Assembly (NCBI GenBank): GCA_903813345.2
Contig: CAIIXF020000002.1
Coordinates: 16,314,467-16,378,466 of the forward strand
Direction of reading: 5' to 3'
Length of the DNA: 64,000 bases
DNA from: Owenia fusiformis
Lineage: Eukaryota; Annelida; Polychaeta; Sabellida; Oweniidae
The notes below the pieces were generated by a model. That model saw only the letters and a program-made list of their open reading frames with translations. It made no database searches and was not told the DNA's origin. This document shows positions 34,207 to 45,943 of this stretch, one piece after another; position 1 is the stretch's first letter; the number at the start of each line of letters is the position of its first letter. Made by a program: the position numbers and the translations under genes.

Positions 34207-35000
34207 ATCACACCAAACTAGTTCTTACCCGTTCTTGCCAGTCCTACGAAAACGTCGTAAAACGGGCTCAATCTGGCTGTGGTCGGGAAATATGTCTGAA
34301 ATAATTAGCTTCTTCGTTCTTAAACAGTCTTCAATACGTCCATCTCGTTCGCAGTTCGTTCAGGTCGCACCACGTCAGTGTGCAACGTCGTAGAACGCGT
34401 CCCTTAGTCTAGAAGGTCAACATGACCTGATTACAGGACGGTATGGTCGCCATCGAATTTTGAATCGATTCAAAATTCTAAAATCACATTCCCGTCTGAG
34501 AACGTTCATAAAGTTCGTAAATAGACCTTAAAAACTTGCAGCTACGTTCATTCCGTTCGCACACAGTTTAAAACCAGTTTTGAAGAACGCAGTGGCAACT
34601 TGTTTGGTGTGATAGCTATATTTTTGCTAACTCGTTCATAAGCAGTCTTTAATACGTTCTTAATCAGTTTAAACCCATTTGCAATTAGGTCTACCTCGTT
34701 CTCAATGCGTCCTCAGACAGTTCAACTCGTTGTTAAAACGTCCCTAGTAGGATTGAAGTACGACGGTTCCGTTTGTAGTACGTCCAGTTCGTCGTTAGTA
34801 CGTTGTCACTCGTTCTAATTGTAGAACGTGACGACCACGAGAGCATTTTGAGCATGTTCTAAGTTCTAGAGGACCTACCCGTTCAAGTGCGTTCGATAAA
34901 GTTTGTAAATAGACCCCTAACGGTTCTAAGTACGTCCAGTCCGTTCGTACACAGTTGAAGCCCGTTTTCGAGAACGTAGTGAGAACTAGTTTGGTGTGAT
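34207..35000. mobile_element. Dimeric TIR element with ATCACACCAAACTAGTTCT ends
   Basis: Outer ends ATCACACCAAACTAGTTCT and AGAACTAGTTTGGTGTGAT are exact inverted repeats. A third end-like sequence (CAACTTGTTTGGTGTGAT, ending 34613) lies in the middle, and the two halves (34207-34613 and about 34614-35000) repeat each other directly (GTAAATAGACC, CAGTTTAAAACCAGTTTTGA against CAGTTGAAGCCCGTTTTCGA). It is unusually rich in ACGT/GTTCGT words. No coding capacity. Confidence 0.65.
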
Positions 35001-35159
35001 CGTAGGGTAAGATACAGTAAGGGCAAGATTTTTCAACAAATGATAAAATGTTTAATTGTCAGAGGCATATATACACTGCAGGCAAATCCCCAATGAAATC
35101 GAACATATTATGCCACCGTACATAGCTACATGTATATCTCTATTTACACTCAAGAGAGT

Positions 35160-35402
35160 TTATTTGTACAAAGTTGCATATATACTGGTCAACATTATAA
35201 AGAAAATAGTCACATGGTTTGAAGTAAAGTTTGCAAAGGTGGCGCCACTTGTAGTTGTTGAAACAGATGAATCAGTAGTTGTAGTTACTATGGTAGTAGC
35301 AGGAGTGGTGGTGGTAGTCGTAGTAGTAGAAGTGGAGGTGGTAGTAGTTGGTGCAACTACACTCACTATCAACGAAACTTCTGAAGAAGCTGTATATTTA
35401 TC
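35160..35402 (-). CDS. Cadherin-like gene, distal terminal exon (Thr-rich stalk)
   Basis: 81 codons including the stop, acceptor CTTTTAG. It begins DKYTASSEVSLIVSVVAP, closing the second cadherin repeat, and then has a Thr/Ser-rich mucin-like stalk of about 35 residues and a hydrophobic tail (VTIFFIMLTSIYATLYK) with nothing after it, as in GPI-anchor signals. The opposite-strand Val-rich frame is a shadow of the Thr repeat. Confidence 0.7.
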   Translation of the reverse strand, partial: DKYTASSEVSLIVSVVAPTTTTSTSTTTTTTTTPATTIVTTTTDSSVSTTTSGATFANFTSNHVTIFFIMLTSIYATLYK

Positions 35403-38400
35403 CTAAAAGTAAACTACTTTGAATATCTCTGTGGTAAAAGTTAGCCCCATCTTCACTGCCTCCAAAAGGTTGGCTATACTGCCATTCCCAAATGGAGGAC
35501 TTTGTATTAGAGCATTTTATTTCCTTTCAAATTACATAACCATGCATTAGAAATACATACTCTCAAAAACCATGGGCTTTCAAATTAATTCTTGTTGAAA
35601 GCCCATGCAAAAATATTGCCTCCAAAAAGAAACCATTATTTTTGCTTGAAAGATATTGAAGACCTATACATTGTTTGCTTCTAAATAAAACTATCAGGCA
35701 GTTAGTCAAAATAAAGGTAGCAAAATCAAAAACATTACATACATTTTACAGCATGAATGAATATTGTTATTTTTTAAATTGATATACATGCAATAATTAA
35801 GACATTAGTAAATCAAATGTAAATTGTAAATCAACTGATAGTTAGAGTAGATAGTCAGGGGTTTTGAAGTTTGACTTCATGAAATTCTGACGCATTGAAA
35901 TTGAATAAAATATCAGAAATGTTGTCAATGTACATATTTTGAGTAATACGTATGTTTGTATGCAAATACAACTTTTAACATGAATTTATTCAAATTTTTA
36001 AGTTGGGGTTACTCTGTAAGGTTGCCATACCTTTGAAGGGTGGTGCTTATTAATATACTAGCAAAATTATACATATGGAACTGCTTATAAACATTTTATT
36101 ATTTTCTTTACAGAATAATGTTGTTCTAGATACAAGTAAATAAATACTGGTACATGTCTAATACAAGTAGTCTTGGAACACAAATAATATTCTCTCAATA
36201 TTGTATTGGGCTACATGTTAAAAATTGAATTATTAAAAAATGTATCATTGATACATTGTGCTGTAGATATCTAAATATCATTGAAAATAAAATGATACCT
36301 TTGATTTCCATAATCCAAGCTGTACATGCAGAAGGCTCAAAGCACTTGTTATATACATTGCATGGAGATTGAAATATGACATATACCTCCTGATTGACAA
36401 GCAACAGAATGAGTCAATACTTCTTTAATGAAAAGGAGTACATATAGGTCATTTGACAATGCACATTAGGCCTCATGCCAAAATGTTAATAAATGAAAAA
36501 ATACTTTTATCAACTTGGTCTAAAGCAAAAAAGTAATGTTAATTTAGAGACTAGAGTTGATATCATCAACTGGCATATCATGTGAAAGCTTAACGACTTG
36601 AATGTCCATCCTGAAGAATTATCCGTTGTCTTGTCCTCGACGGCTTCTTCCTCAACATATATACTTAGGCTTCCCTCAACATATGCCCCATATCTATCCT
36701 AAAAGCAAATATTAGAGGCATTGATCATGACATTCCACGTAAAACCTGTACCTAATTTTCGCGTACGCCTGAAATGTATAAATAAATACCCCCCCCCATT
36801 AGATTAGCTTTAATTAGATTAGATTCATTAGATAAGCTTTAAAATGGCAACATACGAGCGGTGATCAATAAGTATCCGTAAAAAGCACATAATAAGCAAA
36901 TAAAATACAGATATTTGAAATAAAAAGTACAAAAAAACACATAATTAATTCCTTGTTGCTTGAATAACGTACCTTGGCCATTATTGTTAACAGCTCGACA
37001 TCTCCTACAGTAATGTTGGTCAATTCATTATTCAGTGTCACAATGCCATCTTCAGATATTTCGAAAAAGCTGGATCTCTCCTGATTAATAAAGAAGAAAA
37101 GCATTAACAAAGCCTGACAAATTAATTGAAGTCCACGGGATACAGTCGCTTAAATATACGTAATCACAAGGTATCATCAAATGTTTATCAAAAATCTAGG
37201 TACGGAATCAGGTAAAGTAAACTTTCGAACAATTTTGACCATACAGAAATCATGCAAAGTTTAGAATGGGCTATTCGTGTTTCAAATAATTATGTCATCT
37301 TTCTAATGATACGAAAGATGAACCGAAATTCGATTACGCCATTTTGTTGGAGCTGTTGTCGAAAGAGATCTTTGGAGCATGAATTCCTTAGTCCAAACTC
37401 AGTGGGTGGGACTTTATCACTTCTTCCCCACCCATGTATTAATATTGTGTTACCTTGAAGTTGTAAGAGACTGGAGGATACTTGCTGGTTGCCTGTACTG
37501 TGGTTATGTTGTGCCCAATTGCAGCATTCTGAAAGTTTACGCGCTCAGTCAGTTACATGTAAGATCTTACTACAACTCTCAATACCCTAAACTATAGAAC
37601 TTCACGAATTCTCATTTCGCTCCTTGTCTAAATTGTTCAAAATAGTCGTTAAGATTTGTGCATATGTTGAGTAAACCTACTTTCACCCAACTTTTAATCA
37701 AGACAAAGTGAAAATTAGTGGATTAGTTACCGATTAGTTAATCTTTGAATATTCTAGCTCCAAGCCCCTGTGACCCCCCCCCCAATCACCTCCCAACAAG
37801 TGTGAGAAGGTGTTTAGTCTAGTAGAGGGGGGGGGGGTAACAGAGTCTTGGAGCAAGACTAATCTTTGAAGTAACTTTGCAGTTTTACTTACTAATGGAA
37901 TAGTAGCTGAGTATTGATCTTTACCACCGACAAACTTCGGCAGTTCACCAACTTCAGAAAGGATTTTCGTCGTTTTACTGATTCCGTAATTTCCCTGACT
38001 GACTTTAAATTGAATGTTACCATAATCAGTTTTCTCCTAAAATAGAGTTAATGTAAATATAAAGTTTGATTTTGTGTCTTAAAGAAAGCCAGCGTAGTGT
38101 TGTATTTTACTGCTACCACAGAGAATGAACAATGATCTTTTTAGGGAAAGAATATTGATAAGGCTTTGTATAAAAAACCTCCTACCTCACACCCACCTAC
38201 CCACGTACGTGGGACATGATACACTCTTTGAAGGGTTCAATTTTAAAGATCTTAGTTTATTAAATCTTAGTTTATGATGAATTATAGATGCATTTGTAAC
38301 GACCCTTGATAGCAAGTTGCTACTACATCCCAGCTGGGTTCGATTCCCATTCGGGGCATCGAATTTAGCACACTTTCTTTCAATTTCTTTATCTGACTTG

Positions 38401-40512
38401 TTGGACCTATGCTCGCGGTCATTAGTTATTTATTCCCCTGGGGCGCCCTCGGATCATTACACATTAAAATGCATCCATATGCCTTTATTTATGGATCTGT
38501 CTAGTCATAACATAAAGCCGGAGTTGTAGAAATGTTAATAATTTGAGCTATTTTGAGATTTAATAATCTTTAAAATTGAACCCTTCAATGACTGTATCAT
38601 GTTCCACGTAGGTGGGTAGGTGAGTATGAGGTAGGAGGTTTTTTATACAAAGCCTATTGATAAGACATTCAATATGATGAAATTCAGCAGAGTTGGAAAA
38701 CATGTAAAAAGCACGCCGAACAAAAGGGAATTGCATTTGTTCTGACACGAGTGTATAAAGCATATAATGCACGGTCGTTCATCTATCGACAATTAGAGAA
38801 CGGCTATGTTGCGATCTGATTGGCTGATGAGAGATTCTAATATACCATACTCATGTTGGAATCAGTCTTAAACTTTTTACAGTTGAATCGAATGTTTCCC
38901 TTATTCCATTGTTCCCAATTCAACGTAACCAGTAAAATTCAACTGAAATTCTCTTATTGAAGAATTCAAAGAATTTACAAATTACGAGTGAGGTTGTGTA
39001 GGAATACATCATCTGTATCTAAATTCTGCTATGAGTATGCGATTACGAGGTGCTAATAAATTTACGAACGAATTCGCGGCTTTCTGTTAATGATCCCATT
39101 ATTACTTTAAAAAACTGAAAAAGTCAAAATTGTTCACTTACTGTTGCGTCTAGTTTCATATTCAGTGTGATATTGGCTGTTGTTATTTCATTTTCCGAGC
39201 CAGTCATGCTACAACATTGCACATGGACGACCGACCTCGCATTCTGGTAGGGGAAAGAAATAGTTAGTTCGTCCCCGTCATCGTCCGTAGCTTTAATAGT
39301 AGCAACCACAGCCCCTATAAATATGAGAGCAAAAATTTCAAGACTTTTTGGACAACCCTCGTATTACAATGGTGTCGGGGAGTGTTATCAAATGGTGAAC
39401 AATTTAGAGGGTACACTATATAAAATACGAGCCCCAAGCTGGTATTGTTTTTCAAAAACATTAAGGAGGGAATGGGAAGATTACCTCCTGTACAACTCTT
39501 GAAAGATATGTATATTTTAAAGCAGCTTTCACTTAAAATCGATAGGCGAACTTGTGAAGTACTTGGGGTACCTTTATCCATTTCAGGAAAAAATATTTTT
39601 AAATGTATTGTATGTTTCGGCTTCAAATTTTCAAAATATATTTGAATGATTATATGAAAAAAATCAAAGAGATAAAAGTGTATACGAAGCGCCAATTACT
39701 TTTTGATCACTGCTCGTAAATTGTTTCCATAGTACCATTTACAAATTCCAGGTGGTACAAATTTGTTTAGTTAAAAAAACGCTGAAAAGTGACATCCCAA
39801 TTTTCTCAAAATCAGTGTCAAATCATTTTCAAAACACTTGACGTAATTAGAAATTTCATGAATTTGCTCCACGGTGAAACCAAAATAACTACAATTGATC
39901 GTGTGCCCTAATCATTATCAATAGTTCAATGTCGCTTACCTATAGGTGCTGTATCTGGGACTAAAATACCATCTTCGGGGAAATCAATAAACCTCTGGGG
40001 CACGGCGACAGTTACTGAAACTAAATATCACTCGGTACATTACGTTGGATTAGATAACACCATACATCATGTGGTTTACTTTTCATAGTCTACAATTCAG
40101 TTGATATCTAGAAGCTAGGCCTTGTAAAAGTATTTTACTTCTCTGAAATATCTCGACAAGGTCTAGTATTAGGCTGGTGATATCCCGACAAGGACTAGTA
40201 TTAGGCTGGTGATATCCCGACTAAGCCCATTTGCTAGTTATATATCTTGACTAGGCCTATTAGGCAAGTTAACTATCCGGACTCTTTTATTCTGGTCAGA
40301 CCCGACCTGAAAAATATCAGATCCCGTCACCCGTGACACAGAGAATTAATCTGGCTAGAGAATAATTCTTACTAGACCTATTAGAGTAGCGAATAAACCT
40401 TACTAGGCCTATATTAAGCCAGTGAATTCAGAAAATATGTTGACTTACCAATAGCAAGATAGACGATGGCCTGGAGTCTTCTTTGATCGGACATTCTAAT
40501 AATGGTTCCCAT
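35160..40512 (-). CDS. Small cadherin-like, probably membrane-anchored protein with alternative last exons
   Basis: Minus-strand exons 40512-40449, 40014-39940, 39314-39142, 38036-37893, 37528-37454 and 37080-36973, then either 36698-36510 or 35402-35160. Every junction has AG/GT borders and matching phase (1,1,0,0,0,0). The protein is 275 or 293 aa. The start is a Met followed by a hydrophobic stretch (LQAIVYLAIGVTVAV) that can act as signal peptide. Two degenerate cadherin repeats follow: the first with FPEDG, TAPIG and the calcium-type motif ATDDDGDEL, the second with LPKF, FFEISEDGIVTLNNEL and an A-x-D-R-Y end. Two ectodomain repeats and no cytoplasmic catenin-binding region make this much smaller than classical cadherins. 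It may be a GPI-anchored or secreted adhesion protein. Confidence 0.75.
36510..36698 (-). CDS. Cadherin-like gene, proximal terminal exon
   Basis: 63 codons including the stop, acceptor TTTGCTTTTAG, phase 0. It begins DRYGAYVEGSLSIYVEEE, matching the start of the distal exon in length and role, then an acidic stretch and a hydrophobic tail (FHMICQLMISTL and LTLLFCF). It lacks the Thr-rich stalk. No donor site is seen inside, so it and 35402-35160 should be used one or the other. Confidence 0.6.
   Translation of the reverse strand, partial: DRYGAYVEGSLSIYVEEEAVEDKTTDNSSGWTFKSLSFHMICQLMISTLVSKLTLLFCFRPS
36852..36885. repeat. Lone mariner-like end TACGAGCGGTGATCAATAAG
   Basis: Resembles ends near 39345-39361 and 39697-39720 on the other strand. 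No partner nearby, so a fragment. Intronic in the cadherin-like gene. Confidence 0.35.
37754..37859. mobile_element. MITE with CTAGCTCCAAGCCCCTGTGA ends, copy 1
   Basis: The left end is mirrored by AACAGAGTCTTGGAGCAAGA on the right, with inner poly-C and poly-G tracts. TAATCTTTGAA occurs on both sides, possibly a target duplication. Copy 2 is at 46512-46619. Confidence 0.65.
38161..38655. mobile_element. Fold-back element with about 100-bp arms and a tRNA-like B box in the loop
   Basis: Arms 38161-38264 and 38558-38655 are inverted copies (AGGCTTTGTATAAAAAACCT against AGGTTTTTTATACAAAGCCT, and GAAGGGTTCAATTTTAAAGA against its inverse). ATTGATA flanks both sides. The 290-bp loop contains GGTTCGATTCCC (38338-38349), a perfect tRNA/SINE B-box word, but a full cloverleaf is not evident. 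Confidence 0.7.
39345..39720 (-). repeat. Mariner-derived fragments
   Basis: On the minus strand TACGAGCAGTGATCAAAAAG (from 39720) and TACGAGGGTTGTCCAAAAAG (from 39361) are two element starts in the same direction. The stretch between holds a short frame MDKGTPSTSQVRLSILSE that could be the beginning of a mariner-type transposase or just the leader of a non-autonomous copy. The second start lies close to the acceptor of cadherin exon 39314-39142. Confidence 0.4.
40148..40270 (+). repeat. Intronic 32-bp tandem repeat, about 3-4 units
   Basis: ATATCCCGACAAGGACTAGT-type units start at 40148, 40180 and 40212, with a degenerate fourth. Intron 1 of the cadherin-like gene. Confidence 0.75.
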
Positions 40513-40559
40513 CGTGGATAATAATCAAAAGCTCACACTAGTAATGACGTACCTACATG

Positions 40560-41790
40560 TATCTCGTATATAGCGATAGTACAAATCCAAATATATTCTT
40601 TCTTTCACTTGATTCTAATAATCAGAGCTCAATTCCTCGTATAGGTGAGATGGATTATGAGTAAGCTGAATAACTACTTTGCGTGTGTACATCCTTTTTA
40701 TACACATAGGTGCGTTCTTTGTATTGCCAGTGTCATCATGAGTACTGAATTGGAATTGAACCAATAATTTTGAAAGAAAACTTCCCTTCAGGAAAATACA
40801 CAATTTGTTTGAAACGAAAAGGGACTGAGAAATCCCGAGGAATAGCTATGGTAATGTTTGGTACTTGAAAATATGACAGTTACCATATCTGAGGTGAAAA
40901 TTCAGGGATCTCAAGCAAATTATTAAGACATCGCAACAAAAATGAAAAACATGTTGGAAGTTCGCGTGTTTAATCGTCCTCTACATTTTGAAGATTTATG
41001 ACCAGTTCATCACGACACTATTTAACAGTTTCCAATACAAAAACCAGATATAAAAAACAGGGTGAGTTCAAATAGATCGCTTTTTTCACATACGGTTTCA
41101 CTTGGTGAAATCAATAAAATAATAGATATAAAGATGTTTTATTTTCGGATATTTGTGTAAAAAGATGCGTAATAATACAGTATTTCCATTCAGTATTGTA
41201 ATTATTATATTATATTATGAAGGAAAAAATATAATCAGCATAATATACTATATTATATAGAGATTAATATAATATAATTAGAAATAAGTGAGATCCAAAT
41301 ATATTATTTGTACATATAAACATTTACCAAATCCGATTATCTCAATAAGAAAATGTAGCAGGATGTTTTATTCCCAGTATACTATTATTTTTTAGAATTA
41401 TTTGCGCCAATTTATATTTATTCTGTCTTTCTAAAATATTATTTGGTCATATTTATCAATCCAAACTGATGATTGCAGTTTATATAGAATTTTTGCCATT
41501 CTAAAAATTATTATTTTCTAGTATTTTCCAATCTAAGCAGAATATATCAAATTATATTGTATTATTTGGGTTCTAAAAAATATTATACTCGATTATTCTC
41601 GTCCAACTTGATGTACAATCCATCTGGTTAATTACTTAACCAAACAAAACAAAGAATGCACAGCATGGCATGGTTAATAGGATCAACCATTCTACTGGCC
41701 TTCTCATCTCTATTACTTACACATGTCACACTTATTTTATTTTGATTGTTATATTTCTATTTGAAAAATATTTACAAATAAATGTTTAGA
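40560..41790. other. no gene; very AT-rich
   Basis: Upstream of the cadherin-like gene. 41150-41600 is dominated by TATTAT words. A single MITE-like end (ACAGGGTGAGTTC) is at about 41059. Confidence 0.4.
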
Positions 41791-41794
41791 AGAA

Positions 41795-44225
41795 AGAAAT
41801 TTAACTTGATTGAAATTAATGTTAACAATGGAGTAAAAGTGTGAAAAATTCATCAATTAAAAATCAAAACATTAACTTTCCAATGAGTTAATCGATTCAA
41901 TCCAAATTTTAACACAATGTTAATCATAGAAAGATGGATTCTATACAATAAAACAAATATGAATAATTTAATTTGCAAATTATTTTTTTGTGGAAATTAG
42001 AACAATCGGCTCTAGATATTAATCCATTAACTCCAACAAACGGATTAACTCTCACAAACAGATTAGTAATCAGTGAACAAAACTCATCTCATAGAAATTG
42101 AAAAAACTTAGGGATTAAAGTATTACTTATATTGCTCTGAATTCAATACATGAATGTGAATGATGAAAATCTGCATGATTTTGAAAGAATTGTTGACCAA
42201 GGGGAGGGGATCGGTATTCGTTAGGTACAGGCCTGTATTAAATGCGTAATGTTTTTAGCTTTTTAAACTTATTATGGCTGACAAACAATGGAGTGAAAAT
42301 GTGAGGAAATTCATTGATTAATAATCAACTTTCCGTTGAGTCAATCAATTTAATCCAAATTTTAACACAATGTAAATCATAACATTAGGGACATTATACA
42401 ATCAAAATAATATGAAAAACTGAATTTTTGAATTTTTTTTGTGAAACTTAGAACTGTTGGCTGTAGGAAATTAATCCATTGCAACAAACAAACAGATTAG
42501 CATCAGTGTTAACGAAACTCATATTAAAGAAATTGAGTAATTGGGGATTAAAGTTTTACTTATCATATTGCTCTGACATACATGTACCACATGCCAATAT
42601 GTTATTTACATCAGTTTGTTCTACCATGCACCAATTTGCTCAAAGCATAATCAGCGCTTTGTCAGATGAAACATTAAGAATAAATGTAAAATGTCCCCGC
42701 TTCTTTATTTTCATTATCAAACAACTAAACATATTGAATATGTATTTGGAAATGGAAAACAAAGAAAGGTTAATAAAACCAGCTTTAATTAAAAGAAATG
42801 GTCCAATTATAGTAGAAACAAATGTATTCCATCATGGACTAATCTGTTGTTTATATCCCTGGTTTACATGTATATCTCAGATATTACAGTGTATATGGAT
42901 AACAAAAAACACACGAATTATGAAATGTGAGAGAATACAAGTTTTAATTTTGTTTTAGCATGGGCCACTTGTATCAGTTAATCTAATGCACGTTTCCTAA
43001 TTTATTATCAGTGATTTGCCAGAAGAAATCGAAGCAATACATCCAATATATTACAGGCTCGTAATAAGTTTTAGCCCAGGGGATCAATTTTCAAAACAAA
43101 CCAAGGGGTCACAATTGATAATTTTGGCCCAAAATCACTTAACAGTGCTCAGATTGGTAAAAAATGTAGGATTTTGAAAGAATTTTGGCAAAGGGAGAAG
43201 GGGTTTACTTGAACCCAACGACCCCCCCCCCCCTCCCTGGCCATGGACCAATACCAAATTCATAATGTATTGATATATAGCAGTTTCGTGTCATAAATGT
43301 TTTGTGTTGTTTGTGAAGTGATTAAAGGTGTTTGTGTAAGAGGGGGCTTTAAGTGTTGTTTGTTGTAAACTTAATTTGACAGAGAAACAATTGAGTTAAA
43401 TTGTGAGGAAACCCAATGGGGTAAAAATGTGAGGAAACCCATTGATTAAAAATTAACTTTCTGTTAAATGGATGAATTAAGTCCAAATTTTAACACAATG
43501 TTAATCATAACATAAGGGACATTATACAATCAAATAAATATGAAAAACTAAATTTGCAATTTATTTTTCAGCTGAAATTAGAACCAACTGCTTTAGAAAT
43601 TAATCCCTTAACTCTAACAAACAGATTATTTATCAGTGTGAACAAAACTCAAATCATGGAAATTGAATAATTAGGGATTAAAGCTTGTTGCTCTGGAATG
43701 TCAATACATGTATTTGAATGGTGAAAAACTACATGATTTTGAAAGTATTGTTGGCCACGGGGAGGGGGGGGGGTCCTTGGCTAAGGGTCTGTATAAAATG
43801 CGTAATGTGTTTATTGAATATTGAGCAGTTTCGTGTCATGCCTGTTTTTCTGGTTGGCAAAGTAAATACAGGTGGTTGTTTGTACCTGTGTAAGAAGGGA
43901 TCGATTTAAATGTTGTTTGCTATAAACTAAATGTGACAGAGAAACAATGGAATAAAAATGTGAGGAAAACCAATTAATTAAGAATTCAAAAATTAACTTT
44001 ACAATGAATTAATTGATTGAATCAAAAATTTAACACAATGTTAATCATAACATTAGGGACATTATATAATCAAATATGTTTGTAAAAACTTATTTTGCAA
44101 ATTATTTTTGTGGAATTAAGAGCCATCAGCTGTAGAGATTAATCCATTAGCCCTAACAAATGGATCAATTATCAGTATGAATGAAACTCATTTCATAGGA
44201 ATTGAATAATTAGGGATTAACGGCT
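41795..44225 (+). repeat. Satellite-like array, four diverged copies of a 300-450-bp unit
   Basis: The sequence of phrases GAGTAAAAATGTGAGGAAA, AATCCAAATTTTAACACAAT, CAAATTATTTTT, ATTAATCCATTAAC and TTAGGGATTAAAG recurs with starts near 41828, 42290, 43420 and 43948. Copies one and three also carry the GCATGATTTTGAAAG phrase of the TTTGGCCC repeat family. A non-matching block lies at about 42600-43020. Confidence 0.65.
43055..43255. repeat. Dispersed TTTGGCCCAAAATCAC repeat
   Basis: Has TTTTGGCCCAAAATCACTTA, then AAAAATGTAGGATTTTGAA, ending in a poly-C tract followed by CTGGCCATGG. Same family as 7140, 57065 and 61055. Confidence 0.5.
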
Positions 44226-44868
44226 TGAAAATAACAGCGTATAATCGGTTTTTGATTGCAAATGCCAACATTTTATTTGCTCCTGACAGGAATATTATTC
44301 TATATTATATGGTATTATATGTTGTTCTCTTTAAATAATACACGAATAATATTATTAAATCAAAAATAATTCTTAAAAATACGTATTATATTTTTTTCCG
44401 CTATAATAAAAGAAATAACTGCCTATTATACAGGAAAAAATATTCTCTACGATTCTCTCTTAATGCAACTTATTTAGCAGTATATTAAACATTTTATTCT
44501 ATATTATTTTAACTATTTTACCAAGTGTTTGTTCATATTTACACTAATTTTTTATACGTCAACTAAAACTTAATGCTATAGAAAAGAAAGTGAGTCATAG
44601 TACTTGTATCATGATCTTGATATGAATTGTGTGTCAACCTAGCTACCTTTCTGTTTCGCCTGAAACATCTCAGGGCTGAGAAGTAATTACCATGCGTGCA
44701 GGGTCTAGTTAAACTACACAAAACTCTCTTTTAAGAAGTGAAGTTAAACGAATGCAAAGGGTAAGAAGTAATGAGATGTCATGGTTTATCATAATGTGCG
44801 CTACAAAGACAAACAGTGACATCTATGCCACATTATTCATTATGATTAGCAAGTCTATTCACTTATCT
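44226..44868. other. no gene; AT-rich
   Basis: TATTAT-rich sequence like 41150-41600, which bounds the satellite-like array on the other side. Confidence 0.4.
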
Positions 44869-44869
44869 A

Positions 44870-45060
44870 GCCAGCAGACCGGTGTGAAAGAAATGATGGT
44901 CCCCGGGGATTATGGTACCCTTTCTTAACGGCCCTTACTGGCCCTGATTGCGTATAAGATAATGAGGAAGAGTTGTATTTAGGTGACCATATAAATCAAT
45001 GGAGAGTAGGACCATAATTTGATGGGACCTCCTACCCTTTTACACCGGCTAGCAGGACAC
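44870..45060. mobile_element. Possible TIR element with ACCGGTGTGAAAG ends
   Basis: GACCGGTGTGAAAG with GATGGTCCC on the left is mirrored by GGGACCTCC and CTTTTACACCGGCTAGCAGG on the right. Imperfect. Confidence 0.4.
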
Positions 45061-45062
45061 AA

Positions 45063-45347
45063 TTAAGAAATGAAGAAACACTGTAAATTATACCAAAATG
45101 AAGCTGTCATAGCTGTTAATGCCTTATATTCCAATTTACTACGATGGCGTTCCACAATATAAAACAGATTTAGTGGATCAGTGTCATTTTCCATTCGCCT
45201 AGAAGGAAAAACATAATTGGAATTTGGTCTTACTTTTATTATGAATGTCACTATAGCAGCAATAATTCCCAACAAATGTAAATGGATATCTTCAGCGAGT
45301 CTGTTGTAAACGTCAAATTCATTTTTGTTGGAGACTTCCTGAAACAT
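45063..45347 (-). CDS. Unrecognised 94-codon frame with one hydrophobic segment (possible exon)
   Basis: Minus-strand frame with EVSNKNEFDVYNRLAEDIHL and a hydrophobic stretch LLGIIAAIVTFIIK. A good acceptor (GATGTTTCAG) lies at its start and a good donor (AAA/GTAAGA) directly after the hydrophobic stretch, so it could be a 105-bp exon coding a membrane anchor. No neighbour exon fits with confidence. It may be chance. Confidence 0.2.
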   Translation of the reverse strand: MFQEVSNKNEFDVYNRLAEDIHLHLLGIIAAIVTFIIKVRPNSNYVFPSRRMENDTDPLNLFYIVERHRSKLEYKALTAMTASFWYNLQCFFIS

Positions 45348-45520
45348 CAGAGTGGGGTCCGTAGCCTGTACTCTAGTCTTAGGGTAGTACCGTAGTACCA
45401 GTTAAATTTTAGTTACAGGGATCAAACGTTACAATTACATTATAATTACATTATATTATTAAATGTTTTTCTGAAATTGTGCAGTTTGGGGTAAAGCTCA
45501 AACCAAATAACGCAACATGA

Positions 45521-45692
45521 TAGGGAGGTTAAGTTACACGTTTTTAAGAGAACCTGTACATGAGCGTGTAATATCTCGACCCCAGGATTACTGTCCCGCT
45601 CTCAATTCACTTCCCCAGGGGCCAACTTACAATTACTCAATACTCTACACGTTCACGTACAAGGTTAAAAATGCGTAAGTTAACCTCCCTTA
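45521..45692. mobile_element. MITE with TAGGGAGGTTAAGTTACACG ends
   Basis: The left end is mirrored at the right by GCGTAAGTTAACCTCCCTTA, and inverted similarity extends about 50 bp (GTACATGAGCGTGTA against ACACGTTCACGTAC). Related half copies are at about 62008-62106 and 56448-56490. Confidence 0.65.
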
Positions 45693-45943
45693 TATCACTG
45701 AATTCAAAGTGCAAATCAAATAAACGGAAATATAGTTTTACATATATCATGTCAAATTAAAGCTATATTTCAGATTAACAAAGGCGGAAACCCTACAGGG
45801 TACACATGTATTCTTTAATAAACAAATTGAATTTTGTCCGAAAATTCAATGCAATTTTGTAAATATGAATTTCTAAAATTTCAATACACCCTGAATGAAT
45901 AAGACCCCCATGGCCAACGTCCAACGACTTTGTCCCTTAACCA

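Noticed and set aside
35056-35406. Val-rich plus-strand frame
   Set aside because: Antisense of the Thr-rich stalk in the distal cadherin-like exon.
38290-38365. A tRNA gene around the GGTTCGATTCCC word
   Set aside because: No acceptor stem, anticodon arm or convincing A box could be drawn. Treated as a SINE-like remnant.
42479-42958. 159-codon plus-strand frame
   Set aside because: Starts inside a satellite-type unit. Composition follows the local AT-rich DNA and no motif is recognisable.
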